Shown one piece after another: positions 48,301-61,492 of a stretch of DNA of 64,000 nt. The position numbers and the translations under genes are program-made. Positions within the stretch are counted from its first letter, which is position 1. Each line of letters opens with the position of its first letter. The notes beneath the pieces are model-generated. The model did no database searches, was not told the DNA's origin, and worked only from the letters and a program-made list of their open reading frames with translations. This DNA comes from Hypomesus transpacificus (lineage: Eukaryota; Chordata; Actinopteri; Osmeriformes; Osmeridae): NCBI RefSeq assembly GCF_021917145.1, contig NC_061078.1, positions 10,646,604 to 10,710,603 on the forward strand. Direction: 5' to 3'.

Positions 48301-49549
48301 ATAAAGCATTTCAAATGGTCATATAATATACCTGCATAGACATGAAGACTATTGACTAGGTTTATATTCATCATCTGGGGTATAAGGCCTGGATCCCTAT
48401 ACAGGAATGATCCGTGATGGTGACTGAGGTGACATCACACACACTTACAGTACCACCGACAGGCTGGAGGTGGCGCTGTACTTCTGATAACTTTAAATGC
48501 TTGACTGAGGCCCTGTCTGTAGGGAAAAGGTTGTGCCAGGTTGTACTCATCTGGTTTGGTCTGACAAGAGAGGATGGTCACAAAAAAACAGATACACACA
48601 GTTCTCTCATTCACACACAAACACACATACACACGTACATACATCTCTTTATAAACCTGGTTTGATCTGAGCTAGGCATCCAACATTATGCAGCAAAGGA
48701 AAGAGACGGCTTTGTCCGATTTAAGTTATTTTTCAGTGTATGTTGTGACAGCACATCCTGCTCTCACCACACCTACCAGGAAGTGAACACTGCAACATTA
48801 TGACAGAGTTAATCATCTCAGATGCCACTACCAATAGAACAGATCGATGTAACTATGCATCTAAACTATGCGAGACACATGCATAAAACACTACATGATA
48901 ATTTTAGAAAATGGACCTATAAACCGAAATTATCTGCAAACAAAAAGTTTGTTAACATTAATGATAGTTTCATTTTGACAAAAAAACGATCATAATTGCC
49001 AATAATCATAAATACTAGCTATATAAAATGAAAGTAAATTCAGCAATACAAAAAGAGGAAGAGGATAGCAGCTTGCTTTTAATTGATGTGGTTGTTGTCG
49101 ACTGTATTAGTACCATGACACAAAAGGTTCTTTCTAACTATAAAAAATGTATAACTTTCGAGCTCCTTATAGACGAAAGCTGATAACGTTCCTGAAGAAT
49201 GCATACTTTCGCACTGCACAATTCAAGGCCATCAATTCGTCACGGTCATCACTGCTCCTACGCGAAGCGCTTTACTTCAATTCAAGTGTATTTCTGTTGA
49301 CGCGCTGAGGCATTCAGGGACTTACCGGAAACCAAACTTTTTTCAACTCTTCGTTGAGTCGAAAGAGGAAAAAAGAGACAACGGTCCAGCGTCAAAACTT
49401 TAGTTCCTTATTTGATTTTTTTTCCACTTTTGCGTCATGTTTGATATGTACCTCTTGTTGTCGCCAACAAGACAATTTACTGCTTTTTGTCAAGAATAAA
49501 CTCGCCGTCGAGGGTTTTTCTTGTACATAACGGATCGTAGTGTTTTATC

Positions 49550-52081
49550 ATGGAAGATGTGAGTAGCCTATTTTTATTTGCTTTCTGCTACGTGTGTGCG
49601 GCCACTTTGCATTTGTACGAGAATTCATGCATAGTTTTCTTGTGGAATTCTTCAACAGAAGTTTAAAAATGCCGCTTTATTAAATGTGTCAATAATTGAA
49701 CTCACAATAGGCATCAAGGCAGCAGAGATGAAGTTGCCGAAAAGGACTGCAGGAGACTTGCACAAAGTGATATCACACAGTTCAGGGTAGAAATGGATAT
49801 TAAGCGTACGCACTGATGCGGCACGCTACCAGCATTCACAATTCCATTCTAAGGTGGCAAATGAGCACCTGCGGAGCTGTCAGGCTGCCGGTGCCTTTGT
49901 CACAGCAGTCTACACATTTTCACTGGAGTCAACGCAATTTTCTTCTTGAAGTGTGAACTTGTGGCACACAAGTTCACACTTCAAGATTATTATGCCGGAT
50001 GAAGTTGCAATGCTTGCATACGGCAATAAGACTTAATTATATTGAAATACTTTGTTAGCTGGTTTTGCATTTTGAGTGCCTTATTGTTTTTATGATGAAT
50101 GACTTCCACAACACGGGTAGCCTAGTTTACAAAACCTGTTGCAGATACGGAAAATAGTGAAAAGGGATTCAGGAAGTATCTAGATAAAAAAAGAAGAAGT
50201 TTCAACAGAGAAGTGATAGACAAGAAACAAATGAGTAGCCTACTGATAAACTCTAACCCAACCCTTCATGCCTTTCAAAATGAGTTTTTTATTGAATTAC
50301 GACATAGCCAGCGCTGGCACAGTGACCTATGGTGTGGACACTGGAGCAGCCCATCCCTTCCAGTTAATGTCCCATAGCTCAAAAGTAAAGTAATCATCCT
50401 CCACACTACATGGTTTACATGTGTCTGTAATGACTTCTGCCTCACATTGTTAGGGACTGGGTCCACCTTCTGGTCTAAGTCACACTGACCTAACTAACCC
50501 TAATCCCACTATCAGGAGAAAACTTAAACCTTGCTGTGGGTGCATTGGGTTTGTGTTCAGTCCTAGCCTGCCTAGCCAGGTGTTTGACTTCGCCCACGGG
50601 CCTACCACTCTCAACTTAGTAATAAAGTATTTATATTCATTTAGCAGATGCTTTTTTCCAAAGTGACAGACAAGGGAGATTTGAACTTGCATCTTCTTGA
50701 TCTGCAGGGAAATGCTGTAACACTGAACTACACCCATCTCATTAGTTTAGCTATCCCTTTTCTGTAAAATCATTTCACCCTCTCTCTTTCTCGCTCTCTC
50801 TTTGTGTTAGAAAGAGAGAACAAGGCGCTCCATAATGTCTCTGTCCATCCTCAGGGTCATTCTGTAATGCTCATTCAGCAGTGAGTAGCCCAGAACACAT
50901 GGTGGGGCTGCATGGCCCATTCATTCCTGAGGAAACAGACTTGTACATTATGTGTCAAGGCAGAAAACAATGAACCCTCCCTGGCCATCGTCCTGGCATT
51001 GAGGCTGGTGTCCTACAATGGCTGTGTGTGTGCCAGAGTCCTTTAACACTCTGATGGTGCGGCTGATAAGTCCTGGAGAGAGCTGGTGGGGATGTTGGAG
51101 AGAGGACACTGTTTTGGGACATCCATTTGTTTGATGTTTTTTTAGACACCACCCCCCCCCCCCCCCCCCCGCCCCCCAAAATTAAAATAAAGAAATAAAT
51201 CATAAATAACTCTCTTGACTCTCCACCAGCCTTCTTTGTCTTTCCTTCCATCCTGTCTCATGCGATCTTGTGATGCTAAGGTTGCTGTGTGTCTCAGTGA
51301 TGTTATGAGCTCAGATGCTGCTGATGAGGTCTTGTGGTGAGTTCATGCCGGTCAGGCCAGCAGGGAGCTCTATTCAGACCCGTTTCTCTGAGCTCTATGG
51401 GCAAGGCTTTATGAGGAACACATGTTCACAGAGGTGTGTATCACTTACAAATCCCCATGTTTTTACTTACTCTTTTAAGAACTTGTTATACTGTACGAGC
51501 TTGGCAGATTTGATACAAAACTATATACTTTAGCCTATACAGTGAGTTCCTTCAGATAAAAAGGTGGATTGTCTTACAGATCAATCATCAAATGTCGTTG
51601 TCTTTGCAAGTTGGAGTAGTAGTAGCACTTGGTTAGTGTGACAAGTTGGTTATAGGTCGCCCCAAAGTCTTCTTCCTGTATACAAGTTTATGTTAGCAGG
51701 CCAGTTTCCTGTTAGCTATGAAAAATATCTAGCACTCATGCTAACCAATCAGGCTGGCTAATAAACATAAAAAGTGAATTATGTCACTGTGTTAGTAACA
51801 AGGCCAGTCCAAGACATATAGAGCCCAGCCAACTGAGCTCAGAGTCATAAAACTTCTCTTTTCTTTACTGTAATGTCACCACACCCATTTTCAGGCAGTG
51901 TGCCGTGCTGTCTGTTATTGTGCTGTGGTGTGTGATATGTTCCACTTTTCCCCATCAGTGTGTGAGAAAGAGACAAAGGCCAATCAGTGTTTTCCTCTTT
52001 TCAGCCAGAGACACAGACATGCCATGTCCCCTCTTTGCCCAGGGGCTGTATCCTGGACAGTGCAGCAGAAGAAGTGTGACT

Positions 52082-52157
<76 letters not shown>

Positions 52158-55100
52158 GCCCCTTACACACACACCCTCCCCCCTCTCTCTCCTCTCTCTT
52201 TCTGCTTTCTGTCTTCTCCCCTCACAACTGCTCCCCTTTTCTTGGACATTGCTCTACTCATACTGCCGTAGTGAAAGTGGAAAAACATCTAGACGCCAGA
52301 TATCCTGTGGAATTTCCTTCAATAGAACAGGGGGGCTGGTCAGTTTACAACTGCACCTGCAAATGTCTTCATTTTATTTGATTACCCTATTATACTTGGA
52401 CGCCTTGGTTGCCTCATTTAAGAAGTTTTATCAGGGGAATGCAGACAAATCAAACAATAGTATCACACAGTTACAGTATGTGGTGTTCTCCTGCCCCCTT
52501 GGTCTGCCTGGCCCCTGGACCTTTACTCTTCAGTCTTCACCACCTCCGTTCACGTCTCTCAGCTTGAGATGTGCTCAGTGTCTTCATGCCAATACAACAA
52601 ACAGACCCACAGAGACGTCTTCACATTTTCATGTTTCTTAGTATCTCAAAAGCTGGAGTGTGAAAAAGAGTCCATGTGTTATGCATGGGCGTATCTAGCC
52701 TTATTTTGGGGGGCGCTCCAGCTCCCAAAATTTCATTAGCCCCCCCAAACCCTTTAAACTTTTTTTTTTCTTCACATTTTAAATCTAAATTTGTTAATTT
52801 CTCTTCCCTAAAACCCACTACAGGACACTATTTAAAAGGATATTTTCCCAGAAATCTTCTGGGGGAACATGCCCCCAGACCCCCCTAGTTTTGCTGGGTC
52901 ACAGGAAAAATAAAAGTTTTTATCTAGGGTCTTAGCCCCCCGAAAAATGGGAACCTAGATTCGCCCCTGGTTTCATGGATTGGTGGTTTGCCTTGACCAC
53001 TCCACTCTGAGGACTCTACAGTGGATCTCGACAGGGTCTGTGTCCTGGTGTGTTCCAGTTTTCTGTATTATTGAGAGCAGTGGTGAAGATACGATACAGC
53101 TGTAATAATGTTCAAGCTTGAGTTTATTGCTACTTTGCCGACTTGGATATGAGCGAGGAGCAACTGCAGGCGGGGAAGAAAAGGGAGGATGAGACATGAG
53201 AGGCTTATAAAATAATGAGCTGAAAGGGAACAGCAGACCAGGTGGAGAAGGTTAAGGATGTGGGATGAATGAGCTACAAGTCTTTGTGAAATTGAGCCTC
53301 TGTATCCTGAAGTCCCATCTCACTACACACTGAATTTGAAGACTGAGGGGCCTCTGGGTTTAACACTCCCTGCTTTATCTGTTTAAAACTCACACTGCTT
53401 TCTAGATCTGTCAGGTGACACTGGAAGGCAATTTCCTCCTAAGAATTCCTAAGAATAAGAATTAACTAACAACTGCTGTAACATCAGTACAAGTTGGAAG
53501 AAATTACTCATTTATGTACATTTAGTTTCTACGTAACACACTTTGCACAAAGAAACAAGAAGATCATTTGATTTTCTATTTGGGTGTTACTTTCTATTCT
53601 GCCAGAGTGTGAAAGAGAGCCCAGCCAAGCCCAAAGAGGCTCAGTTCTTGGGAAAGGCTGGCTGGGTGAAGAAGGCCTCAGGCAGGTTTCTGGTCAGCTA
53701 CAAAGACCGCTACGTCCAAGTGGAGAGGACACAGGTTCTTGTGTATGAAAAAGAGGTATGGTACCCAGATTATCCACATCTATGCACTTCTCTTTATTTT
53801 TATTTGAGTATTCTGTTTTGATTTTCCTGTGTGAGCACCGAGTTTTAGCGTATTATTTACAGGTCATAGCTCTGTCTTTCCTTACTTCATATCATTTCAA
53901 TAACTCTTTTCTTAATCACATTCAACCACTATAATCACTCAGTTATCCCATGTTGTTTCAGAAGTATTAAAAACAAATACACAGATTCTGTGTGCCTTGA
54001 GTTGCAGAGCCTCAGTTTGTTTGTAGGCCTCATTTCCCTGAGTAAACTTCTTCGTCTTCCTATGTGTTGCAGGACCTTCAGAACTGCCTTGATAAAGTGG
54101 ACCTGGGAAACTATGACAAGTGCCACGAGATGAAGAGTGCCTTCACGAAGAAGAACAGACTGGTATTGATACGATCGCCAAAGTCTGTAAATAAGGTAAG
54201 TTGAACTTTAGTTCCGGTTAAATGAGAGACTCATTTTAGTTACTTTTTAAGGATGGGTTTTTTTTCAACACAGAAATCGTGTCACATGAATAATAGGAAA
54301 ATAAATTTGACAGAAATTGTCAAATATGAGGATGTTGGTCTGAGTACGATCTTTCTATATCTTTTCTCGTTTCCTCTCCTTCTCTCAGGCTGCAATATAG
54401 ATGTGTGTCACGAGTCATCAACAGAATGACTACTAACTGTAATTACATGCTTTCAAGTCTTTGGGTCCTGACCGAGGTGGAAGGAATTGAGTGGTTTGGT
54501 CACGGAGGGTATATGGAGACGAGGAGAGGCCTGAGGCCGGTTCGAGAGTGGCCAGGGGTACAGGCGTTCAGCCAACACTTTAATGAGGCTAATGTGTGCT
54601 CTGGCACCCAGGCAGAAACTACGGACTACTAAACAAGACATACACAGGGGATCGGAATAGCACTGTTTTTTTTAAACAAAAACAAGCAGTTTGTAAAACC
54701 CAATCAACTGTGTTGAACTAGAATGCTTTGTACACTTGCAACCTTACGTAACCCCTAAGAGATTGCTTGTGTGTGTGCGCAGAGCAGCTTTTGTTGATAT
54801 GCTTGCCCTGTGCTCTCTAGCAGGAGGGGAAGTGGATGGGATATAGCTTTGCATCGGTTAAAGCCCAGTTCCCCCATGTGATCTGGATGACCCGTGGATG
54901 ACCTTCCCATTTTTGTCCACTCTAGCTCCAGTCCAGATTCAGTCTAGATCCTGTCTAGATTCTAGATTATTTACAGTCCCCACTGGATTTTTAGGATCCC
55001 TTTGTGAAGCTTTTTTTCTGGAAATTTAAGCTGTTATGTACATTGATGGACTGATTCGAAAGGCATATAGAGGGAATTTCTGAATTTAGGTAGAGAGACG

Positions 55101-58100
55101 TGAGTTTTTGATTTCTGGAATTCCCCTTCCGTTGTCATTACTGTGAGCAATTCAGTCTGGCATAGGGAGATGAATATAGCTTACTAAATGTCTATTTGTT
55201 ACAATGAGTTGATATACAATAAAGATGCTCTGATATAATCAAACGGTTTGACGTTTGGTGCTGGTTGAAATTTGAGGCTCGTAATGTAGGCAGAGATGAA
55301 GTCTTCTTGGCCCTCAACTCTGACACTGGAAATGTGGAAAAGTCAAAAGAAATGCAGAAGATACCAGAGTGGTGAAATACACTGTATTACAAACAGATGA
55401 CGAGTCTGGACCATCAGCCAACCCCACGACTGGAGCAGATGTCAGAGGGAGGGAGGTCTGTGTGTGCTGGGCCAACAGCTGAATACCTCATCCCTGTGTG
55501 TGTGTGTGTGTGTGTGCGTGTGTGTGTGCGTGTGTGTGTGTGGGGAGGAGTATGTGTGTGTATCGGAGAGAGGAGAGCATATGTGTGTCGTCTGTGTGTG
55601 TGTTTGGGTGGGTCATTTTTTCCCCTCTCTCTAACACAGTGTCCAGGCAGGAGAGTGAGTCAGACCCCAATGCTTACAGCTTCATTTCAGTGCAGCACAC
55701 ACACATGCCGACACACACACACACACACACACACACACATCCCACAACATCTTGGAAAGACTTTTAAAGCTTGACTGTAGACACTGGCCTGTATCCTTTT
55801 ATTAAACACTAGAAATGTCTGGTTCTCTCTGGTTCTTGCTTTAAAGCCTCCGAGTTTCACATTATGTTTTGATAGGATTGTACTTCAGACAGACTGTGCC
55901 ACCCACGTACATATGAGGTTACATTCAGAGCCATTTCAGTTTGTTTTGGAGGCAGGATAGTTGTCGTTAAGCATTATTAGCTCTCAAGTGAGGGAGATGC
56001 ACTGTGCTGATCCTTTACTTCCTTTGAGCGACGCACACAGCTGAAAAACGAGTGTGTCAAATTGAACTATTATAAAAACAAGTTCAGGGAGCAGATGACA
56101 GAAGCTTTTTTTGTCATGTCATCTCTATAATAGATGTAAATCTATGGTTTCATAACTGAGAGGCAAAGATGAAATGATCTTCTGACTTCCATGTCTGTTT
56201 TAACCCTCCTCTCCTCTTTTCATAGTCACTGTCTCAAGAGAAACTCTTGTTTGTATGTGTTTTACTTGGGTAAACATAATCCAGGATGCACATGCTTATT
56301 GCTCTTGCGCTTCCCAGTTTCCTGTGGAGGGTTGGTTGAAAACAAAAGGTACTTTTAATCTTGGAGAATAGTGTGAAGTTAGCAGTTCTTGATGCTGACC
56401 CCAGCACTCAGTCCACCCAGAAGTTTCTAGGCATCTGCTAACTTTTACTTCTGTCAGGCTGTGGTCAGGTCATCAGAAACAGCACTGCAGTGAAACTATT
56501 CTCACTGCTGAAGGTGGTTTGTTTAGCGTCCACAGTAGCACGTATATAAGGCACCTATTTAGAATCCAAAGGCCACATGTTGTGGCATACCCTAAATATT
56601 ATCTAAATGTATCAAATTAGTTGACAAAGTAATACACATATATTTGCATGTTTTATGATACATTGTATTTTCAAAGATTAAATCCTACCCAGAGATCAAA
56701 TCTGTCATCCGTGAACTATGTTGTACATGTAACTATGCTGCTTGTACATGCAAAACACACAATGTCTTGTAGGCCTACTTACAGTTCAGGCTGTTTCCAG
56801 TCAGGAGCTTTTGTTATTGTGCAAGTGAAGGGACTGAGAGGGCCTGACCAGGATGTTAAGAGCTTCTTGGCTGCCCCTGGGAGTTCTCCTGGGTAACCCT
56901 GTTAAGTTCTGGCTCTGCCTCAGTGAAAGGTATGCCAAATGCACAAAGCTTTTCAGCCATTATATGTACTTGAACTGTCACAGTGAGAGTTTGAAGCTCA
57001 GCTGTGCCACAGTTCAATATGGCAGAAAGTATACTGACCAACATTGATGTCAGGAAAAACATGGGTTGTTTTAAACTCAAAATGTCAGTTATTTATATGG
57101 TCATTATGGTGTAATACTAAAATGAAATGTATGTACATAGCTGAGCTATGAATTGTAAGTTATGTAATAGTTTTTTTTTTTTTCAGTGGATTCCGTTTTG
57201 GAAGTTAAGAGAGTGAAAATTTGTCATGGAGCAGTTGACTCTTTCTGTTTGTTTGTAATGTCAGTGTTTTCTGCCGTCCAGGTGAATGATGTCAAGTTCC
57301 AGGTTGCTAACCTTGAGGAGAAGGAGGCATGGATCAATGCTTTGAGTGACGGCATCAACAGAGCCAAGAACAAGGTCTTGGATGAGGTAAAGGAGTGGGT
57401 GTGAGACTCTTTGTACTGTATGCCCCTCACACACGTATGGGTTCTTGTTTCTGGAATACGTTTTCTTATTGTGTTCCCCAGGTAAAGATAGATGAGAGCA
57501 GTAATTTAGATCACGTGACACGCACAAGACCCAAGGGAAACCGCAACAGGAGGCCCCCTACCAGGATACATATGAAAGAGGTAGTGTTTGTGTGGGTGTG
57601 TGTGTGTCTTTGTGTGTGTGTTAACAAAGTCGGCATCAGTTCCGTCAATAGGAAGGAATACATTGATTTTCAGTTCAACTGTTGAGAACCATTTCCTCTT
57701 TCCTCCCCTAGGGGGCCAACGTTTCCTCAGAGGGTATGCTAAGACTCGACCGGGACATTACAGACAGCAGCACACCCAACGGCACCCTCTATGTCAACGT
57801 AGATACCATGGACTCCCCCAAAGAGGTGGTGAAGCCCTTGATGGAGGAGGAGGAACCCCAGGAGGTTCCACAGACAGAAGAACCCAGCCCTCAGAAGAAG
57901 GTCTTGAAGCCACCCATGCCCCCCAGTAAAGAGGCCAAGCTCCCAGCTGTGGCAGAGAGTGAAGACCCTGACAACACCATCTCTGAGAAGAAAGTTGTAA
58001 GTTAACCTTCCATGCCTGATTTCCATACCTCCATGCTTGGTTGTGATAGACGTGTAATAGGAATTTGATTTGTTTTGATTTAAAGGTCCTCAAGCCTCCC

Positions 58101-59696
58101 ATGCCCCCGTCAAAAGAGTCCAAACCCGCTGTTTCAGCAGCGGGCGAGGTCTCCCAGGAGGACTTCCCTGACGATGACCTGGAGAAGAACCCGGAGGCTG
58201 GAGTCGAGAGTTTGTTTGGAGCCACACCTCCAAACAAACCCCACTGCAGCTCAACTGACAACCTGGCCGTGTCCCCTCAGTCCAGTCAGAACCCCAAGCC
58301 TCCCACCCCACCTTCCAAAGACAAGAAGCCCACTCAGCCCTCCACCTCAGAGACCACACGTTTACAGTCAGAAGATGTCAAAGATGAAGGCCAGGAAGAA
58401 GGACGAGATACATCTGAGACCACTTCCTCTGACATTACACAAACGACCTTAACTGAGTCAGTGACAAAAGTGGAGTCCTCCACGTCTGCTCCTAAGGATG
58501 TCCCAACTTCCTCTGAGGTCAGAGACGAACCGTTAGTTACCAGCACAGAAGAAGAAACCCCACAACCTGCACCTGAAGACAATGTTTCTGCCCGAGATAG
58601 TGAGGTGCCTACTGATCCTGAGGAAGAGCCTAAGGTGTCTCAACTCAAAGCAGCAACACCATCAATGTCCACACCTGAACCAATCAAAAAGAGCCCTTGT
58701 CCACCCACTCCTCTTAAGAAGAAGCCTATCAAAATCCCTCCTCCTAAAACTCAGGTTGAACCCTGTGTCTCTCAACCTCCAGGTGAATCCAAGAAGATTA
58801 CCACTCCACCTGACGAGGAGCTAAATCCACCACCTACCATTTCACCTCCAGACCACACAGTCAGCAAGCCAGAGGAACCAGAGAGGGACCTGAAACTCCC
58901 AGTGGACCCCAAGACTGAAATCCCAATGGTGGTGCTCTGTCTGGCCGACCCAGGTGCTGACAGCCCCAGCTCCAGCCCGGCCTCATGCCACAGGTCCCTG
59001 GAAAAGAGAGAGTGCGAGGAGGAGAAGTCTGTGGACAGTGGTCAGCACTCGGACGATGATGGTGAGGGGTCAGAGGCTGGAGACACCATGGTCTGCTCCA
59101 CGGCTGCTCTGAGGGGCAGCCAAGCCGCACTGGACATGATCAATGTGAGCGAGGATGATAACGAACCCCCCGATAGTCTTGGACAGAGTATGGACAAAGA
59201 CCCCCCCGCAACAACCACTGCTCAGGCCCCAGCAGGGCCCCAGGTCAGCTCTCCGAAGGTCCATTCAACCTTTCTCAATTTGCGGATCAATCAGTCCTCT
59301 CGCCCACCGATTCCCCTTAAACCCGCAGCCAGGTCAGCCTCTCTGGGGGATCTGCTGTCTGAGTCCCCAGGCTCTGACACAACCAGGGATGGGGTGGGAG
59401 TCAGCGCTAACAGGCCCCCTGCTCTTCATCCCCATGTCATGGACCTTGAGAGTGAAGTGGACCTTAAGCTTAAAAAAACAGGGGATCTCCTGGCCACTCT
59501 TGCCTCCCAAGACAGTCCCACGGGTGGGCAGAGCTCTGCTGCGCTGGTGGGGGACGGCCTAGAGAAGGGCTCCCCTGAGGAGCTGCTGGCCAGGGCCATG
59601 GAGAAGCTGAGGAAGGCAGAAATGTTCCTCCAAGAAGCAAAGAACATGAAGGAGTCCAACCATCCAGAGAACAACAGCAAGAGAAACAGCTGGTGA
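49550..59696 (+). CDS. plekho2: pleckstrin homology domain-containing family O member 2
   Basis: PH-domain adaptor. Seven coding exons: 49550-49558, 53606-53755, 54073-54195, 57282-57386, 57482-57580, 57712-57996 and 58086-59696; total 2382 nt, 793 residues. Exon 1 codes only Met-Glu-Asp and has a good Kozak context (A at -3, G at +4). The PH domain spans residues about 17-125 (KAGWVKKASGRFLVSYKDRY, LVYEKEDLQNCLDKVDLGNY, DVKFQVANLEEKEAWINAL). Exon 5 encodes a basic RTRPKGNRNRRPPTRIHMKE patch. Exons 6-7 code a long, probably disordered Pro/Ser/Glu region with repeated PP(M/T)PPSK motifs. The C-terminus has SASLGDLLSESPG and a helix (SPEELLARAMEKLRKAEMFL), both shared with human PLEKHO2 rather than PLEKHO1. 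It is notably longer than the human protein (about 490 residues) through growth of the disordered region. All splice sites are GT-AG. Confidence 0.93.
49945..49985. repeat. perfect 19-bp inverted repeat with 3-nt spacer
   Basis: The left arm CTTGAAGTGTGAACTTGTG (49945-49963) and right arm CACAAGTTCACACTTCAAG (49967-49985) are exact reverse complements around a gca spacer. It lies about 390 bp into plekho2 intron 1. Confidence 0.97.
50636..50740 (+). mobile_element. teleost SINE/LINE-tail fragment
   Basis: Begins TTCATTTAGCAGATGCTTTT then tttccaaagtgac, matching the conserved fish V-SINE/LINE tail. It continues with a ggagatttgaactt...ctgtaacactgaactacac stretch like the usual 3' portion of that repeat. 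Confidence 0.65.
51148..51177. repeat. poly-C tract
   Basis: About 19 consecutive C, then a single G and six more C; homopolymer length may be unreliable in assembly. Confidence 0.9.
52083..52154. repeat. CT microsatellite in plekho2 intron 1
   Basis: About 72 bp of pure CT repeats. Confidence 0.95.
52684..52969. mobile_element. hAT-like MITE, copy 2
   Basis: A 286-bp element in the same orientation as the 11871-12189 copy, sharing both ends (CATGGGCGTATCTAG and CTAGATTCGCCCCTG) and interior blocks such as acactatttaaaaggatatt and ggggaacatgcccccagacc. The flanking octamers GTGTTATG (52676-52683) and GTTTCATG (52970-52977) match at 6 of 8 positions, consistent with an aged target-site duplication. 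Confidence 0.82.
54196..57281 (+). other. plekho2 intron 3
   Basis: Non-coding 3-kb intron. It contains a TG-rich tract (55496-55606) and a CA repeat (55697-55740) 90 bp apart, which could pair with each other as an imperfect inverted repeat. No exon seen. Confidence 0.75.
55496..55740. repeat. TG and CA microsatellites in opposite phase
   Basis: TG repeats at 55496-55606 (with variants) and CA repeats at 55697-55740 on the same strand. Confidence 0.85.
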
Positions 59697-61050
59697 TTGT
59701 TAATAGGAAGTGTGAAACAAACAGATTCATTTTGGATTAATAGTAGCAACCTGAAAGAGCCTGTTTTCTCTGAGTAGAGCAGATTATGCAGGGCATGCAA
59801 GTGCAAGATGAGAATTAACAAAGTGTAATTACTCCCCCTGTAACCTTTCTGCAATCTGAAATACAGTAAAAACTGTACTGTTCTTTTTTTAATATTTCTT
59901 GATAATTTGTGATATTAATTACTTGAAATCTAATTGACCATTATGGGATATTGTGAAAAACAAAAAGGGATATTAAGCATAGTTAACAAAAATATGAAAA
60001 CATTGCTCAGGTTTTTGGTTTGAAAAAACTTTTAATCTGCTCATAGGATATGTTACTGTATTCAAATATAGGTAGATGTGGCTCCATGCTTTCCCGTCTG
60101 TCCTTCCAGACTATAAAATGCTTTCAGCTCACCGATGAAAGTAGTTCTGTAGACATCAACATAATTTCTACTGAACAATGCTTTACACGACGCGCAGTGA
60201 AGTTGTGATACCTGCTATATACTGTATGTTCTGCAAAGCAGCCCTCTTCAAAACGTTTATAAATAGTGCACACAGGAACTAGAAGCTTCCTGACCGGTTT
60301 ACAGAGTACTAGATGAACCTTAAATACTGCCATCAGACCTTGGGTCCCAGTGGTTCTGAACCATGACGGCAGTATGATTATTTTGTATTTAGTGTTTTAA
60401 GGGTTAATACACATTTTATAACATGTTGAGTCTTTTCTATCTTATTGGACCTCTTAGTGTTAGGCTTTTATGCTTAGGGTTTGAGGATTTTGGTTATGGA
60501 CCATTTGAAGCACTCTATCTGTTCCACGTTTTGTACTTGAATGTCTACCTATGTGTGACATCTCGCCCATGTAAAGCACAGACAAACATTTAACAATTAA
60601 AAATGTTGATAAAAAATATACCGTCTGCATTTGTTGTCACTAAATGGAACTAAGCAAATAGACCAGATAATACCACCAATGTTTTATAACATTTTGTAAC
60701 AGTAGCCTATCATGTGAACATATCTAATGTTATTTGAATCAAAATTTGTAAATAACATATGTGTTCTGAATTGCTTTTTATTTAAGTTATTAACTCTCAT
60801 TGTCATTTTTTGGTCTGCCAGTGTAGAAATTATTAAATAACCCTTGCACTGCTTTTCACTTTTGCAAATTGCAAATTATGTCTTGAGGTTTTGTAATATT
60901 TTATGTAATATATTGTCTTGTAAAAATCCACTTATTGATAATACAACTAATTGGGTAAACTTGTGTGTAGATGTTTTTTTGATGCATACTAACAAATTGT
61001 TGTAAGTGCAGGCCATGTCTGAATAAACCTTGCCACTGTACCAAAGGTCT
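59697..61050 (+). other. plekho2 3'UTR
   Basis: AT-rich non-coding sequence from the TGA stop to the AATAAA at 61022-61027. Possible weaker signals (ATTAAA at about 60596 and 60830) lie upstream, so shorter isoforms are possible. Confidence 0.6.
61022..61027 (+). terminator. plekho2 polyadenylation signal AATAAA
   Basis: Canonical hexamer about 1.33 kb past the stop codon, at the end of a long AT-rich run and followed by a shift to less AT-rich sequence. Confidence 0.55.
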
Positions 61051-61492
61051 CTACTTGCCTATCTTGGTCTATGGTTCATGGCTAAACAATGCAATCAATA
61101 AGAATTAATCAACTGTTTGGTATAAAGCACATTTGTGGTTTTGAAAATGATTACCTGACGTCACCAGTAGGACTAGAAAGGTTGTGTTGGTAATTCACAT
61201 CATGAACTGTTTTCATCATATATTTTCATTTCCAAAAGCCATTTCCTTTTAAGCATAGGTATATGCATATGGTATAGTGGTACCATATGGTATGGTTAAG
61301 TGCTATAAACAGTATTTAACCTAGTCTCATATCTCAAACATAAACTGAGGAAGTAAAAGAGCGTACTGCATACTGTGGTGACACATTTCGGGTCCATAAT
61401 TAGTTGGTGGTATTTCTAAGGAACGTCTTAGGTGTCACACTGTTTTGTGACAAGTTTGTGACATGCTGACTTTGAAATACAGAACATCAACA

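Larger units (their letters stand above)
43306..49549. other. intergenic region between the divergent pcsk6 and plekho2 genes
   Basis: About 6.2 kb separating the two start codons, containing both promoters. It holds a long CT microsatellite (44016-44120), a TG microsatellite (45350-45390), tandem gaatgaagtttaggat-type repeats at 44570-44660, and a small inverted repeat with ATAATCTCA/TGAGATTAT arms near 46225-46255. No exon or RNA gene is convincing. Confidence 0.65.
49559..53605 (+). other. plekho2 intron 1
   Basis: A 4-kb intron holding a perfect hairpin (49945-49985), a SINE-like tail (50636-50740), a poly-C tract (51148-51177), a long CT microsatellite (52083-52154) and hAT-like MITE copy 2 (52684-52969). 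The 247-residue frame across the CT tract is not a gene. Confidence 0.75.

Noticed and set aside
51898..52641. Open frame of 247 residues in plekho2 intron 1
   Set aside because: Runs through a pure CT microsatellite (Leu-Ser repeats) and has no recognisable domain.
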